Below, in pieces: positions 27,005 through 38,429 of a stretch of 64,000 nt of DNA. The stretch's first letter is position 1, and each line of letters begins with the position of its first letter. The notes under the pieces are model-generated. The model had not been told where the DNA came from. It searched no databases and saw only the letters and a program-made list of their open reading frames with translations. This stretch comes from Bactericera cockerelli. Lineage: Eukaryota; Arthropoda; Insecta; Hemiptera; Triozidae. The stretch lies in assembly GCA_024516035.1 (NCBI GenBank), contig CM044961.1, positions 8,298,873 to 8,362,872 of the forward strand. The letters run 5' to 3'. Both the position numbers and the translations under genes were made by a program.

Positions 27005-27255
27005 ACATTCTCTTCTTCTTCTTCTACTCTGTCTTATCCCGCTTGAGCAGGGTCGACGTTGTTCAACCTCATGGTTGAGGTTGGTTGGTTTTGGCACATT
27101 TTTTTACGGCTGGATGCCTTTCCCAACGCCAACGATTCTATTTGATTTAACGTCCTGGATTAGGAGGAGGGTTTTACCCTCCATTCGCTGGGAATCGTAC
27201 CAGCTACCCACATTAACCTCACCCAGGCTGGGCTGGGCCGGAAGTTCTCTTCCAC
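27005..27255 (+). mobile_element. SINE-H, longer copy
   Basis: CTTCTTCTTCTACTCTGTCT, TGAGCAGGGTCGACGTTGTT, ATGGTTGAGGTTGGTTGG, GTCCTGGATTAGGAGGAGGG, TTAACCTCACCCAGGCTGGG. It shares its last part with the SINE-F and SINE-G bodies. Confidence 0.65.
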
Positions 27256-27295
27256 AACACCCTTGATTTAATATCGTCTTGTTTATAATGCCCGA

Positions 27296-27455
27296 TCAGG
27301 ACAACTAAGTCCCATTATTCCAGCAGTATGCCCCAGACGTATTAACATGTGGTAAAAAGTTAGCCTCCCAAATGGGAGGATAACTTGGCATGTACCTCTA
27401 GAGTCTCTGAACTCACAGAGTGTCGCCTTTACCACTGAGCTACTGTGGCAGAACT
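27296..27455 (-). mobile_element. tRNA-derived SINE (SINE-C), minus
   Basis: Body CCCATTATTCCAGCAGTA and CCAAATGGGAGGATAACTTG; head by complement GTAGCTCAGTGGTAAAGGCG. Copies at 32313, 35897, 51996, 53458 and 63672. Confidence 0.7.
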
Positions 27456-27709
27456 CGTTGTGACATTAGCTTGAATAATCCGGGATCCGACCGGAATTCT
27501 TGAATATGATTTGAATCAATTCTTGTTTACTCTCTTTGGCAAATGTATTTTTGTCTCTATGATACACATACGAAGCAGAAAGAAAAAATTGCAGTATTAT
27601 ACGAACATACAAATGTATGCTAAAGTGTTTCTACAAGTGTAGGAGGTTTAAAAGTTTCATCTACCTACATAGCAAGGAAAAGGCTATGTGAAACTTGTGT
27701 CGCATTAGC

Positions 27710-28150
27710 TCAGAGAGAGGGAGAGAGAGAGAGAGAGAGGAGAGAGATGTGGGAAGAATGAAATCTAAAGAGGAGGTATATATAGAGAAAGAGATTCAGA
27801 AAAAGTTGGAAAGAGAGATAGAGAGAGAGAAGAAAGGGAAAGAGAAGAGAGGAGAGTGAGAAGAAGGGAGAGAGGGAGAGGGATAGCAAAGGTTGGAAAA
27901 ATGAAATGAAAAGGGGAGGGATTTATAGAGAGAGAGAGAGAGATACAGAGAAAGTTGGAGAGGGAGAGAGAGAGAGAAAAAGAGAAAGCTCGTTATCAGC
28001 AATTACATAGTCTTTCGTGCAAATTTTATTTATATAATATTCATTCCAACTTTTTCCATAACCATCCCTTTATCTCTCCCTTTTCTCCACCCCTCTCTCC
28101 TCATTTCTCCTCCCCCCTAGGAGAATCCCCCTCTCTCTCCCTCCTCCTAA
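27710..28150. repeat. GA/CT low-complexity stretch
   Basis: (GA)n blocks at 27715-27750 and 27790-27985, then CT-rich to 28150. Frames through it are artefacts. Confidence 0.8.
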
Positions 28151-28605
28151 TCCCTCCGGCTCTATCTGTGAAGCTTTTATTCGGCGTGTATTATTAGAAT
28201 TTAAATGTTTCAAAAAGCCATTACGGCAAGGTATTATCTTCCTGGCAAGCGGTGTTGGAGATAGTGGCAAAGCGCCTACAGGGATACAAATCTTGGAAAG
28301 AGTGCTATTTTTAAACAGATATATTCCTGGTATTATTCCTGTTAAAGTTTGAGGAGGAGGGCCTAAGGGCTTGTTTGTTTTATTTCACCCCCCCTTTTTC
28401 GATGACAAAGCTTTCAACCGGTGGAGTGTGTCTGCTGAAGAAGGACTTTTGGACACAGACGAAGAGCTGGGAAGTTTTAGTTTGATATCTGATTTTTTTT
28501 TTTTTTTTTTTTTTTTCAAAATCCTTGGTAGTTATAGTTTACAATAGTTCACTCAAATATACTTAAACTAACTTAAAAGTACATTTATAAAATAAATCAA
28601 TAAAT
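28151..28605. other. Spacer, nothing recognised
   Basis: Mixed sequence with a T run at 28492-28517. No coding or repeat signal that I can name. Confidence 0.35.
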
Positions 28606-28705
28606 GCTACTCATTTTTCCTTACGAGGTATGAGTGGACCCCAAACACCCAAGTACAGAGCAGAAAAAATTCTGCCCCGCTGGGGATCGAACCCAGGTCG
28701 AAAAA
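28606..28705 (-). mobile_element. SINE-D fragment, minus
   Basis: CTCATTTTTCCTTACGAGG, GAGTGGACCCCAAACA, GGGGATCGAACCCAGGTC: reverse of the SINE-D head and early body. Confidence 0.65.
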
Positions 28706-28904
28706 GTAGATAGATATATTATGTAAATAAACTAAACTAACTAAAAAAAATGTGCTAAAAAATAGAAAAAGGAATAAAGTTGTCGGTTTCAAAAAGAGAG
28801 AAAACAAACTTAGAATAAATAAAAAGATGAATCATGTAAATAATAATAGAATCTGATCGTTCTGAGTCGTGGCCTGACTATACAGCTATTAATCTATAGC
28901 TGAA

Positions 28905-29065
28905 ACTCGACATAAGAAAACTCAAAGGACCAGAAGAAATTCTCTTATATCCAAGTTTCTCTTATAAAGAGGTTCTTTTCCTTTATAGAAAGGTAAATTG
29001 GACCTGGAAATTGTTTTCTTATATCCACAGGTTTCTCCTATATCCATCCGGCTTCGACTTTATTT
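28905..29065. repeat. Diverged copy of the ~75-bp repeat element
   Basis: ACTCGACATAAGAAAACTCA, TTCTCTTATATCCAAGTTTC, TATCCACAGGTTTCTCC. It is related to the tandem element at 43035-43335. Confidence 0.55.
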
Positions 29066-29216
29066 AATTAAGGGTTACTCAAGACTCTAAAGAGAAATGA
29101 TAAGTCCATCTGTACTATAAGTATGCTATTGTGGAAACTATCATCACCGGTTAGAGAGGCTTTAAATCTTTGCAGAGCCAAACAATACCTCACACTTGTC
29201 TGTCATAAAACATCAC

Positions 29217-29425
29217 CCAGTGGCGTGACGGTTGAGACTGTCCGTAATCCAGAGATCCCAAGTTCGATCCCCGGTTGATGCAGACTTTCCGAAGGCAATT
29301 CTGTTCCCTCCAAAAACCTGAGGCTGCCCTTTCTGGCCCTACTCAGGCTAGATGAGTTTTATGTGGGTAGCTGGTACGTTTCCCAGCAAATGGAGATTAA
29401 AACGCCCGTATTGACTACTTCAAAT
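29217..29425 (+). mobile_element. tRNA-like SINE (SINE-G)
   Basis: Head GTGGCGTGACGGTTGAGAC, B-box AAGTTCGATCCCC, body TTCCGAAGGCAATTCTGTTC and AGGCTAGATGAGTTTTATGT. A minus copy lies at 63055-63315. Confidence 0.6.
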
Positions 29426-30218
29426 CAGGACGTACATCAGAATTATGATCAACAGGTCACAATAGATCTAAATAGAGGTCGGTGTGATAAATTGATGCTT
29501 CTCTTGTGGAACTCCAACCAGTCTATAATAATGATACCACCCTGTATGTCCCGTACACTCCGGTATTTCTGGTGGAGACGCCAAAGCTCCCGTTTCCTAT
29601 CTGGTTCTTCTTAATATGAACGTAGCACTTTCCACCTCTGAACTTTCGAATGGAAAATCTTATTAAAGAAATAAACAACATTTATCGTGCACATAACTTT
29701 GGATTTAACTTTTCTCCCCAGAACACCCTGGAGGTTCCGTGAGGGGTTCTCAAAGTGGGGAAACGATTTCATAGGGTGTGCCAGAAATATTTATTCGTCC
29801 AGTCCTTGATCTTATTCATCACCCGAAAAGTACATAATTATGATACTTAGCGAAACTTTGAACTATATGAATATAAGTATGTTATGGAAAACAGAATAAA
29901 AAACACTGCCAATTATGGACACAATACTTCCTCGTGATTGTTTCACATTGTATACTATACACGTACCAATTTTGAGATTTTATACTAAATCATGCACTTG
30001 TATCTTCAAAACCACTTTACCGATTTTCTTCAAAGTTGCTCAGGAGGTTATGAAACGACCAGAAATATGAAAAATTTTTAAATCGGAGCAAAAAAATGTT
30101 TTTTTTTTACAAAAACAATAATAATAATTTCTATAATATTAGAAATTATTATTATTGTTATGAGTTACATATTCGGTATAAACAGAAAAGTGAGAAGTTG
30201 TACTAGATGTACATGAAT
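29426..30218. other. AT-rich spacer
   Basis: No gene seen. 30110-30165 is a small foldback (ATAATAATTTCTATAATATT, AGAAATTATTATTATTGTTA); AATCGGAGCAAAAAAATG at 30080 is a dispersed repeat end. Confidence 0.4.
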
Positions 30219-30284
30219 ATCAGAACATACCTGGACAGCTGTTTCGAGCTTATTTGCTCTCATCAGCAGGTAATAGTTCTGATT
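30219..30284 (-). ncRNA. Type I hammerhead ribozyme
   Basis: On the minus strand: TCAGAAC, TAT, TACCTG, then core CTGATGA, stem II GAGC / GCTC with AAATAA loop, GAAA, then CAGCTGTC and CAGGTA, T, GTTCTGA. Helix I closes as TACCTG:CAGGTA plus TCAGAAC:GTTCTGA around an internal loop. Stem III is the self-complementary ACAGCTGT, so two molecules may pair. Cleavage is expected after the GTC, between 30234 and 30233. All core residues are present. Hammerheads of this form occur in Penelope-like elements, retrozymes and satellites; no such host element is recognised beside it. Confidence 0.85.
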
Positions 30285-30476
30285 GTCCATAATGTCCATG
30301 TCACCAAATAACCTCTCTATTTTAATCAGTATATTGTTCGATGTTGTAAAAACGCAGTGTCCATTGTTTCCCAGCAGCCGCGGTTGATAGTTAAAGCTGT
30401 GAACTCTTAACCTGGAGGTTGGGGTTCGACTTTGAAAATGCTTTGTACTCCAACATTGATGACATCAATGTAGTAA

Positions 30477-30600
30477 TATTAAGGGTCAAATTATAAATCA
30501 GGATTAAAGTTAAGATAAGCCAGACTGTCCCTCAACTCGGGATTATCAGACTACCTGGATTATCAGACTAGCGCGTTACCCACTTCAATACCAATGCACG
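30477..30600. mobile_element. MITE-4 left half and SINE-E fragment
   Basis: AGGGTCAAATTATAAATCAG, GATAAGCCAGACTGTCCC, then CTACCTGGATTATCAGACTA and GCGCGTTACC from the SINE-E head (minus). Confidence 0.5.
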
Positions 30601-31277
30601 GTAGATAGGACTATTAATTAACAATAAGGGCCCCCAGAACTAAGTTTTATTGTTATTTAGGTTATATTCTCATCATCATCATCATCATCATAGGGTTACG
30701 TCATCGTGAACGATGGTAGCCAGACAGTGGAGGAACGACTCCTTTTATTTATTTTTTTTTATTTTCCAATTTTATTTTATTGTAAAATGTAATGTCTAAT
30801 CTCTAATAGATAAAAAGTATTAACACTTTGCATTATTTTTTAGACCCACTGTGGCACCACCCAGTAACGTCCCACAAAGACCACTAGAGCACAGCTTTCG
30901 TCTCATTCACTCTGTCAGCTTATATGATTAACTTTGAGCTTTTACAAGCACCTTGGCGCCCTCAAAGCTTCGTAAGTGCTCTGAGAGTATATTATGGGAG
31001 GTCCTCTGATAGCAGAGAGGTGCACTTTACCCGCATAGGGGGACGTATGGCGAACTTGTGACACATATTTGAATTGGGATTTAGATAATGTGTCTTGAAA
31101 GGAAAGAAGATAAGCACTTCAAATGGTATAGTACTTTTACCAACAACCATATTTTTAATAAATAATGGTATATTATCGCTTTTTTATTATTGATATAACC
31201 CTGTAGGAATTTATATTGTGAAACAGGATTAGATTTTTTTAAATAATAATAATTTAAGTGGACACTATCCCTTAACA
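30601..31277. other. Spacer with dispersed repeat fragment
   Basis: 30670-30740 carries CATCATCATCATCATAGGG and GTCATCGTGAACGATGGTAG, shared with 46780-46815, 59258-59300 and 61970-62010. The rest is unassigned. Confidence 0.4.
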
Positions 31278-31468
31278 GTACCCAACGTCACTTTCAACTG
31301 CATGCGGTCATATCACAACGGGGGTTTTATCTTCCATTCGCTGGAAACTCAGAGACCCATATTACCCTTACCCAGTGTGGGTTTTGCCGAAATGTCAGCA
31401 TCACGAAGTCTTCACCTCACTAGACGTTGCTTAACTTCGGCGATCCTCTGTGGGGCCTGAGCCTGATT
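31278..31468 (-). mobile_element. 5S-derived SINE-F, minus
   Basis: CATATCACAACGGGGGTTTT, ACGAAGTCTTCACCTCACTA, GACGTTGCTTAACTTCGGCG, ATCCTCTG: the complement of the 5S-like head lies at the right end. Confidence 0.65.
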
Positions 31469-31532
31469 GGGTCCGGGAATGGCAAGCTTCACGAGGATGC
31501 GAATCCATATTATTTACTTCTTAAAAAAAAAA

Positions 31533-31828
31533 AATGAGTGTTTCACATCAGCCTTTTTTATTTCGTAGCCATGAAACAGGAGCTACTGTAGACGCTTGTG
31601 GTCTGTGTTGTAGCCTTTCCATCCCGTAGTATGCCTCCCCTCTGATGGGCGAGAAGTGACGTAATACTTCCCATTTAGGTGCTGGGTCAACACGAGCGCA
31701 CCCGAAGGTATCCCTTACAAACAACTGTAACCAAATTTTGAATACAAATTTTTGTCGGGGCGGGTGTCCGAACCCGGGACCTTCCGCATGGCAAGCACGT
31801 GCTTAACCACTGAGCTATTCGTGCGCTC
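31533..31828 (-). mobile_element. SINE-B copy, minus
   Basis: GAGTGTTTCACATCAGCC, CAGGAGCTACTGTAGACGC, CTCTGATGGGCGAGAAGTG, GAGCTATTCGTGCGC. Confidence 0.8.
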
Positions 31829-32312
31829 TTCTCTCTCCTCTCCCAATTCTTCCTCTTATTTACCTATTTCTCTCTCCTTACCAAATCCCTCCCTTGCCTC
31901 CTGTTATCTATATTCCTCTCTGCCCCGTCCCACTATCTGGTTTCTTCCCCATTATATGTATACTCTTCTCTGCTTAGAGGTGAATTATAACTCAATATAA
32001 AAATGAACATGGAACAAAAAAACAAAGAAAAAGAACGCAAGCTTGAGTTGTAACCTTTCAGGGGCGTAGAGTTAGGTACTGTCTGTTTGAAGACATGAAT
32101 TAATTGAAATAAAAATTGATAAAAGTTAGCAGGAAGTGGGCGAAAACAATAAAATAAAATACATATAAACTCTGTTTCGTGTTAATATAGGCCGGTTGGC
32201 TGGCGCTACTTGACGAGCGCTCGGCGAGCTTGATAGTTATACATACTTACAGTGGAAAACATAATAATTATGAAATAATATTAATATTGCCTTATTTACA
32301 CTACTGGTTTAG
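31829..32312. other. Pyrimidine-rich then AT-rich spacer
   Basis: CT-rich to about 31950; nothing else recognised. Confidence 0.4.
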
Positions 32313-32485
32313 GACTGTTATATAAGTCCAATTATTGCAGCAGTAAGCCCAAGACGTATTATTATATGTGATCAAAATCCCAAATGAGAAGATAATTTGT
32401 CTTGTGCAGGCTGGGTTTCAAACCTGCTACCTCTGGATTACCACGCCGACGGTGACGCCTAAATCACCGAGCTACGGGGACCAAC
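32313..32485 (-). mobile_element. SINE-C copy, minus, diverged
   Basis: CCAATTATTGCAGCAGTAAG, CCAAGACGTATTATTATATG, GGGTTTCAAACCTGCTACC. Confidence 0.6.
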
Positions 32486-32565
32486 TACTGATAAAAGACA
32501 TAATAATTATATGACATAAGTTACACCATCTCTTAATACCCCGATAACAGTATACATGAGACTGA

Positions 32566-32655
32566 CCTCAGACCGCAGTACCTTGATAAATAAGTTGGTC
32601 AACTCGTAACTTGAAGGTCGGGGATTCGAGTCCCAAGTAGGGGGAAAAAATAGGA
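32566..32655 (+). mobile_element. SINE-A head copy
   Basis: ACCGCAGTACCTTGATAAAT, GGTCGGGGATTCGAGTCCC. Confidence 0.6.
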
Positions 32656-33449
32656 ATGGGAGATCCACCTTTATGAATATTCTTTACCTATAACCCAGAA
32701 ATAGTAAGTATCATGAAAATGCATTTTTTTAATCGAAATTTTCTGCCAACTTATACAATTGGCGTCTATAGATTCCGCGGCATCAAAATATTATCTATAG
32801 CTACAAATATCTGTGAGCAGAGTCATAAAATTTTATGTACGCCACTGCAAAGCGTGTGAGCGGTTCTTATTTATACTGCCTTGGAGGCACTACATCTCGT
32901 TATCTCTGCTTTACCGCCATTTTGAATTGGAAGAGATAGAAAAAGTAGAGATAAATAACTTGGAGAAGGAAAAGAAGATATTTCGAGATACAAAAGGATG
33001 GAAGATGTACTATTTATATGTATACGAAAAGGATGAAAAGAAAAATGGTGAACACGATAGAGTAAGAAGAATTTACACGCACAAAAAATTGGAAGTTTTT
33101 TTAAATCCTAAAATATGATATCACAAGATATTTTTTCTAACTCCAGGAGAAAAATTAAGCCATAAATTTGATTTATTTTTGAAGGAGATAAAATTTATGT
33201 TTATTTTATCTTTTGGTTTAGGTTCTTCTTATTGGAATTCTTGTATTCTATACCTACATCTTGTTATTCAACTAACATCTTCATGCGAAGTGAGTTGGGG
33301 ATAGTGTAGCAGTAGCACTGCTTGGAAATGATGATAAAGACATCAAAATAATGTTTTTTCTTGTGTTATCATATGTTTTTTATGACCATAGCACGAGATC
33401 AGAAGTATGTTACTATAGTAAGTAAATTGCCTATTTTAGTAGTCATTGC
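32656..33449 (+). other. A-rich spacer with an unassigned 101-codon frame
   Basis: The frame 32813-33118 encodes a Lys/Glu-rich product (MSRVIKFYVRHCKACERFLF start) without a recognisable domain. Base composition and lack of borders suggest chance. Confidence 0.25.
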
Positions 33450-33650
33450 ACCGTTGTCGAGTGAGTTAGCGCGCTAGGCATTGCACGCATGGTGACCTGG
33501 GTTCGATCCCAGCGGAGCAGGAATTTTTACGACTGGATGGACTTCCAAACGCCAACAATTCCATTTGATTTAACGTCGTGATTTTGATGGGTGTTTTACC
33601 CTCCGTTTGCTGGGAATCGTATACACACATTAACCTCACCGAACAAATTT
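33450..33650 (+). mobile_element. Chimeric SINE: SINE-D head, SINE-H body
   Basis: Head GTCGAGTGAGTTAGCGCGC, TAGGCATTGCACGCATGGTG, GGGTTCGATCCC; then GATTTAACGTCGTGATTTTG, TTTACCCTCCGTTTGCTGG and TTAACCTCACC of SINE-H. Confidence 0.65.
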
Positions 33651-34385
33651 CTTTTTTTATAAATATAGAAAATAATTCACCAATATATCCTTAAGTTTAG
33701 TTAAAAATCATTAAAACTTTATTTAATATTTTGATTTTTTTTTTTTTTTTGTTTTTGTTTTTTTTTTAGGAGGAGGAGGAGGAATTTATTTAATTTCATT
33801 TTACAGTTTTTTTTCATTAAAAATCCTCTTGAAGTACAATATCTGTTGTACTTTTAGGGGTAAGTCTTTTAAGTTCTGGTGCATGTATCTACTTTTGATT
33901 GTCTTTTAAGTTCTGGTGTATCTACCTAAGTGATGTTAACATTATATTTATACGATTTTGTTAACTATCAAATTGTACACAAAATATTTTTTTAATAAGT
34001 CAAATTACTCCCACACTTATTATAATAATTATTTTCGTTGATAAACAAAATCCACTGATACAGATAAACAAATCCACCATTAAATTATGAACGCCATAAA
34101 TTTGAGCGATAACCAAAATGGCTGTGGCCCGATAACCAACATGGCCTCTGTGATAACCAAGCGACTTATCAAATAAATTTATTAGTTATACACTCCAAGT
34201 CACAAGTAATGACATAATTATAAGTTGTCAAGATTTATTGAACAAAGTGATAACGTCGAAGTAATGTGTTTTTGCTTTCTCTTAAGAAAAGCTTGATAAA
34301 AAAAATGTTTCGGATGCATCTGATATTTTTTATTGCACAAGGCTTCATCTTTTTATTTATTTTAAGGACTGAACATAATTATAAA
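33651..34385. other. AT-rich spacer
   Basis: T run at 33735-33770; two similar TCTTTTAAGTTCTGGTG segments at 33866 and 33901. Nothing else seen. Confidence 0.35.
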
Positions 34386-34565
34386 ATAAATAAGGAGGTC
34401 AGTGGTTAAGAGCACTGACCTGGAGGTTGCGGGTTCGAATCCCAGCCGGAGCGACAAATTCTGACCGACATTATCCGTTTCCGTAATGTCATGGATGTGA
34501 AGGCAAAGTGCTGTGAAGTACTGTGAAAGCGGTTCCGGGGCACAATTACCTTTTTTTAATAAAAA
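34386..34565 (+). mobile_element. tRNA-derived SINE (SINE-I)
   Basis: Head GGTCAGTGGTTAAGAGCAC, B-box GGGTTCGAATCCC, body GACCGACATTATCCGTTTCC, CAAAGTGCTGTGAAGTACTG, T/A-rich end. Only copy recognised here. Confidence 0.6.
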
Positions 34566-35896
34566 AATAAAAAATAGAGGAATACCTGTCTTATTGTCTG
34601 CCACAGATATAAATTTCATCCATCTAATCTGGAAGACCTACTTTCTTATAATTACTTCAATAGATTCTTTTGAATGACCTTTACCAAATCATACTGTCCG
34701 TTATTCAATATTAACCTTTCCTTTGTGTCCCTCAATTAATCCAATTTCATCCCTTAACGGCTTAACTCTGTCCCTCAATTATTTCAATCTCATCCTTTAA
34801 CTCTTTCAAAAAAAGTCCTAGAATACCTTTCTATGCGATGATCTACTTTCATTCAACCCAATTTTGTCTTACTGAATAGATTCTTTTACTTTATATTTCT
34901 AGTAGATTTATTCCATATAGGACGCGTCATTGATTTTAATGGCAACTCGATAATTTCAACTTCTGAACAATGTTATTTTTCCCTCTTTCTTCTTTTTCTC
35001 TCTAAAACTTCACTACTTACTTATAGGACGGTATACTTTAAGAAAAACATATTTCTGTTCGTCTCTAGCTCGTTCAATTTGAACATTGGTTCTTTTGAGT
35101 TGTGTTATTGTTTTTTATTATTACTTATTATTATTTATTTATTTTTAATTTATCAATCCCCCAAATGATTCTACAAAGATTTATTTATGTTTACAAGTGT
35201 ATATATTTATATTCATCTAAGTATTATTGTTAACCCACTATTTTTATTCCTTGCGAGGATTTCTGTAACTGTCCGATGTACCTATTGTTTTTTCTTTTCT
35301 TTTTTTCTCTGGAATCTTGATCACAATTGTAATATTCTGTCCATTCTGATGTCTCAAGTATATTAATCTTTTCTCACAATTATTTCTTTGTACAAAAATA
35401 CCATTTATATGTATTTTTTTTTATACACAAAACAATATTATAATTCAGAGTAAACAAAAAAATTCCCCCAGCTAACTTGCCATTTGCTGAACTCGAACCA
35501 CCAACCTCCGGCTCCACAATCGAGCTACTGAGGTCAGTTATGAACTCTAAACTATGCTATCTCAACATATAGTTATTATCATAATATTATATTAAATTTG
35601 TATACTATGCTATCGCTCCTGTTGTCTGGACTAATTATATAGCTATTGAAGAGTTGATGGCCTTACAAGGTCGGCGCTAAACAGTCCGGCCTTGTCTCCA
35701 TTTAATATCTAGACACACGCTAATAATTGTCATCACATTGAAATATTTACCAATGATTTTGCCAATAATAATTGCCATATCAGTGAAAAAATTTACACCC
35801 ATTATTCTATTGTGCTAACGACTATTAACAATAATAACACCGATCTCATCGATAAAGAGAGTAGATATCAAGTACCTTACTTAATCCATTTAATTT
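34566..35896. other. AT-rich spacer
   Basis: No gene. A SINE-A fragment (complement of CTCAGTAGCTCGATTGTGG) lies near 35506-35540. Confidence 0.4.
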
Positions 35897-36015
35897 GTCC
35901 AGGTAGCTCAGTGGTAAAGGCGGCACTCAATGAATCCAAAGATTTCAGAGTTCGTGGGTTCGAAACCCAGCCGGGACATGTTATTCTTCCATTTGGTATT
36001 TTATAGCATTTAGTG
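35897..36015 (+). mobile_element. SINE-C head joined to a SINE-E-like end
   Basis: GTAGCTCAGTGGTAAAGGCG, GGGTTCGAAACCCAGCCGGG, then ATAGCATTTAGTGGAACGGA, a segment found beside the SINE-E copy at 37250. Confidence 0.6.
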
Positions 36016-36099
36016 GAACGGACATCATAAACCTCGCCTAATAGTGGTTACCTTCCACTCTGATACTCTTTAGCGGAAATTTATACGAAATGGTGTTGT

Positions 36100-36440
36100 T
36101 TCGACTAGAAAATACAAAGACAAACAATCTCGAGGCGGTGGTATTCCTTTGTACCTTTGTACCAGATATGACTAGGAATTCTTAAATGTCTCCCTGTTAA
36201 AATTTTATGAGGGTTCAAAAAAATTGTGGAAAATTATGGTCGCTTTCTTTGACTGTCGAATAACTGGTACATAATGTAGCATAGTTGCTGTTGAGGCGAT
36301 AGTATTCATTTGTACCTTTGCTCAGATATGACTAGCAAATTCTAAAATGTCTCTGTGTTAAAATTTTATAAGGGTTCCAAAAATTGTGGAAAATTATGGT
36401 CGCTTTCTTTCACTGTCGAATAACTGATACATATAGCCTA
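36100..36440. repeat. ~162-bp tandem duplication
   Basis: GGTATTCCTTTGTACCTTTG at 36140 and AGTATTCATTTGTACCTTTG at 36301; both continue to AAATTGTGGAAAATTATGG type sequence and a GACTGTCGAATAACTG end. Related foldback sequence at 44750-45030. Confidence 0.65.
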
Positions 36441-36649
36441 GTTGCTGTCAGTAGTGTTAGTACAGCAAAAGCCACCTCAGCCCCATCAAAACAAGTGTCA
36501 CGTTCCAATGTCCTTGTAATATTACTCTCAATATTGCCAGCATTTCTTTGTCTACGAATTCCTTCTCTCTATCCTGCATGAGACCTTCGTGAATTCCTGT
36601 TCGTCCATGTGTTGGCATTGTATTATCTCTATCTGTCTCTACATATATC

Positions 36650-36838
36650 GGGGTCCACTACCTCGTGAGGAAAAATGAGTAGCTACTTTAATGTGAGCAT
36701 CGAAGAGTGGCGGAATTATATAGGCAAAAATAAGATATTAGGATAATAAAGATATGGAAAAGTCCTATAATTCTACGCTACACACTAAAATTGTGATATA
36801 ATAACACAAAGAAAAAGCATTATTATTATTACTAAGAA
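36650..36838 (+). mobile_element. SINE-D body, head missing
   Basis: GGGGTCCACTACCTCGTGAG, GAAAAATGAGTAGCTACTTT, TTCTACGCTACACACTAAAA, AAGCATTATTATTATTA. Confidence 0.7.
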
Positions 36839-37039
36839 CATCGATTTTTTTTAAGTTTAGTGTTTCACAGCCTCTTTTTTTTATTTCATTATTTTTTATT
36901 ATATCAGTGGGAAACCCAGCTTGTATTAGGGTTTCAGGCATTAGTCTGATAATAAAAATACTCTTTAGTGAAAGGTTAGTGAAAGGAAAGAGTGAAAGAA
37001 ACTCATGTTGAAAGCCGAGGTTATAATAATAATAATAAT

Positions 37040-37248
37040 AATACTCTTTAGTGGAAGGTAACCACCAGGCGACGTTAATGCTTAAAGCATTTTCTACCAC
37101 CTAATCCTCAGAGTCTTCTTACTATGTGGTCAAAAACTCAAATTAATGGGGAAAAATTCGTACACTGGGTGGGATTCAAACCAACGGACCCCTACGCTAC
37201 CTGGATTACCAGACTAGCGCGTTAACCACTAGACTACCAGTGCACATG
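37040..37248 (-). mobile_element. SINE-E copy, minus
   Basis: CTCTTTAGTGGAAGGTAACC, TAATCCTCAGAGTCTTCTTA, CTACCTGGATTACCAGACTA, AGACTACCAGTGCAC. Confidence 0.75.
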
Positions 37249-37284
37249 ATGTCCGTTCCACTAAATGCTATAAAGTTTCCTCAC

Positions 37285-37475
37285 ACAAGGGCCGAATTAT
37301 GAATCGGGTTTTGTTAATCTTAGTGGACACTATCCCTTAACTTTCACCTTGACAACAACTGTAGAGGTCATAACTAATCGAAGTCGAGCTTCTTGTTTTA
37401 AAATACCTATGGGTCACCTGATAAAATCTAAGGGTCGCTTTACTAATCCTGTTTCATAATACGGCCCTAATTGTC
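37285..37475. mobile_element. MITE-4, complete-looking copy
   Basis: GGGCCGAATTATGAATCGGG at the left; ACTAATCCTGTTTCATAATA then CGGCCCTAA at the right. Confidence 0.6.
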
Positions 37476-37566
37476 TCTGTGTCATGGTTATCAGCAAGAC
37501 ACTCCAGTTCCATCATAGATAATCATTGATTGATATATTCTGATGTATTGCTCGCTCCTTTTACAG

Positions 37567-37714
37567 ATTCTGAATCATCGCCGAGCAAACAACTGCAGGA
37601 TTCCTATGGTCAACCTGGTTCTTCATACACAAGTCACAATTGTACATACAAACTGAACTTACGTCAGCGGCGATGGTACGTTCAGAACACTTCTCGGCAC
37701 TTGATCAACGTACA
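37567..37714 (+). CDS. Possible orphan exon
   Basis: Acceptor CTCCTTTTACAG, 148 open bases, donor GTGAGG. The frame would read DSESSPSKQLQDSYGQPGSS and on to QRRWYVQNTSRHLINVQ. It is not part of any repeat family that I recognised, and it has higher G+C than its surroundings. No family assigned; could be chance. Confidence 0.25.
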
Positions 37715-37927
37715 GTGAGGTCAAGACATGCTTGATCACTCGATTTTGAACCCTTGGCCTCGTGAAGCTGGCTATTCATGCCCCAACCCAGGCTGGGTAT
37801 ATGGGTGCTGTGAGAATATCTGTGGTTTGTGAGTTTCCAGCAATTTGAGTATAATATTAATACCCTACTAAATTCACATACGTGGGTCATGAAAATAATT
37901 TCTAAAAGAGTTCCATTAAAAACAGTT

Positions 37928-38165
37928 ATAATAATAACACTCTTTAGTGGAAGGTAACCACCAGGCGAGGTTGATGCTCAAAGCTCATTTTCTGCCACCT
38001 AAGTACCTAACCCTCAGAGTTTTATTATTATGTGGTTACAAACGCAAATTAATGAGGAAAAATTCATGCACTGGGTGGAATTTGAACAAACGGACCCCTA
38101 CGCTACCTGGATTACCAGACTAGCACGTTAACCACTTGCCTTCCACTAAAAAGTGTTATTATTAC
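37928..38165 (-). mobile_element. SINE-E copy, minus
   Basis: CACTCTTTAGTGGAAGGTAA, CCACCAGGCGAGGTTGATGC, GGATTACCAGACTAGCACG. Followed by TTCCACTAAAAAGTG. Confidence 0.75.
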
Positions 38166-38429
38166 TATCGCACTTTCGTTCATCAGGTATGAAATCGTTC
38201 ATTTCTTTCAACATTTTAGCTGTCTAATCTATTCTCAATTCTACCTACAGCTATTTCTTGCACTTCCACGAGTGTGTATTCCACGTACTCGGTATTTTAT
38301 TTCTTCAGCATTCATTCCTCTGACGTGTTCTCATAATATTCCACTGTCTATATTCTCATTCTTTTCTCCTTTCTATTGTGCTACGCTGCTGGAATTTTGA
38401 TTAAAAGCTGAGCTGTAAGAAAAGTCCCC

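Noticed and set aside
32813..33118. 101-codon Lys/Glu-rich protein
   Set aside because: A-rich composition, no domain, no splice or promoter context; kept only as a note in the spacer entry.
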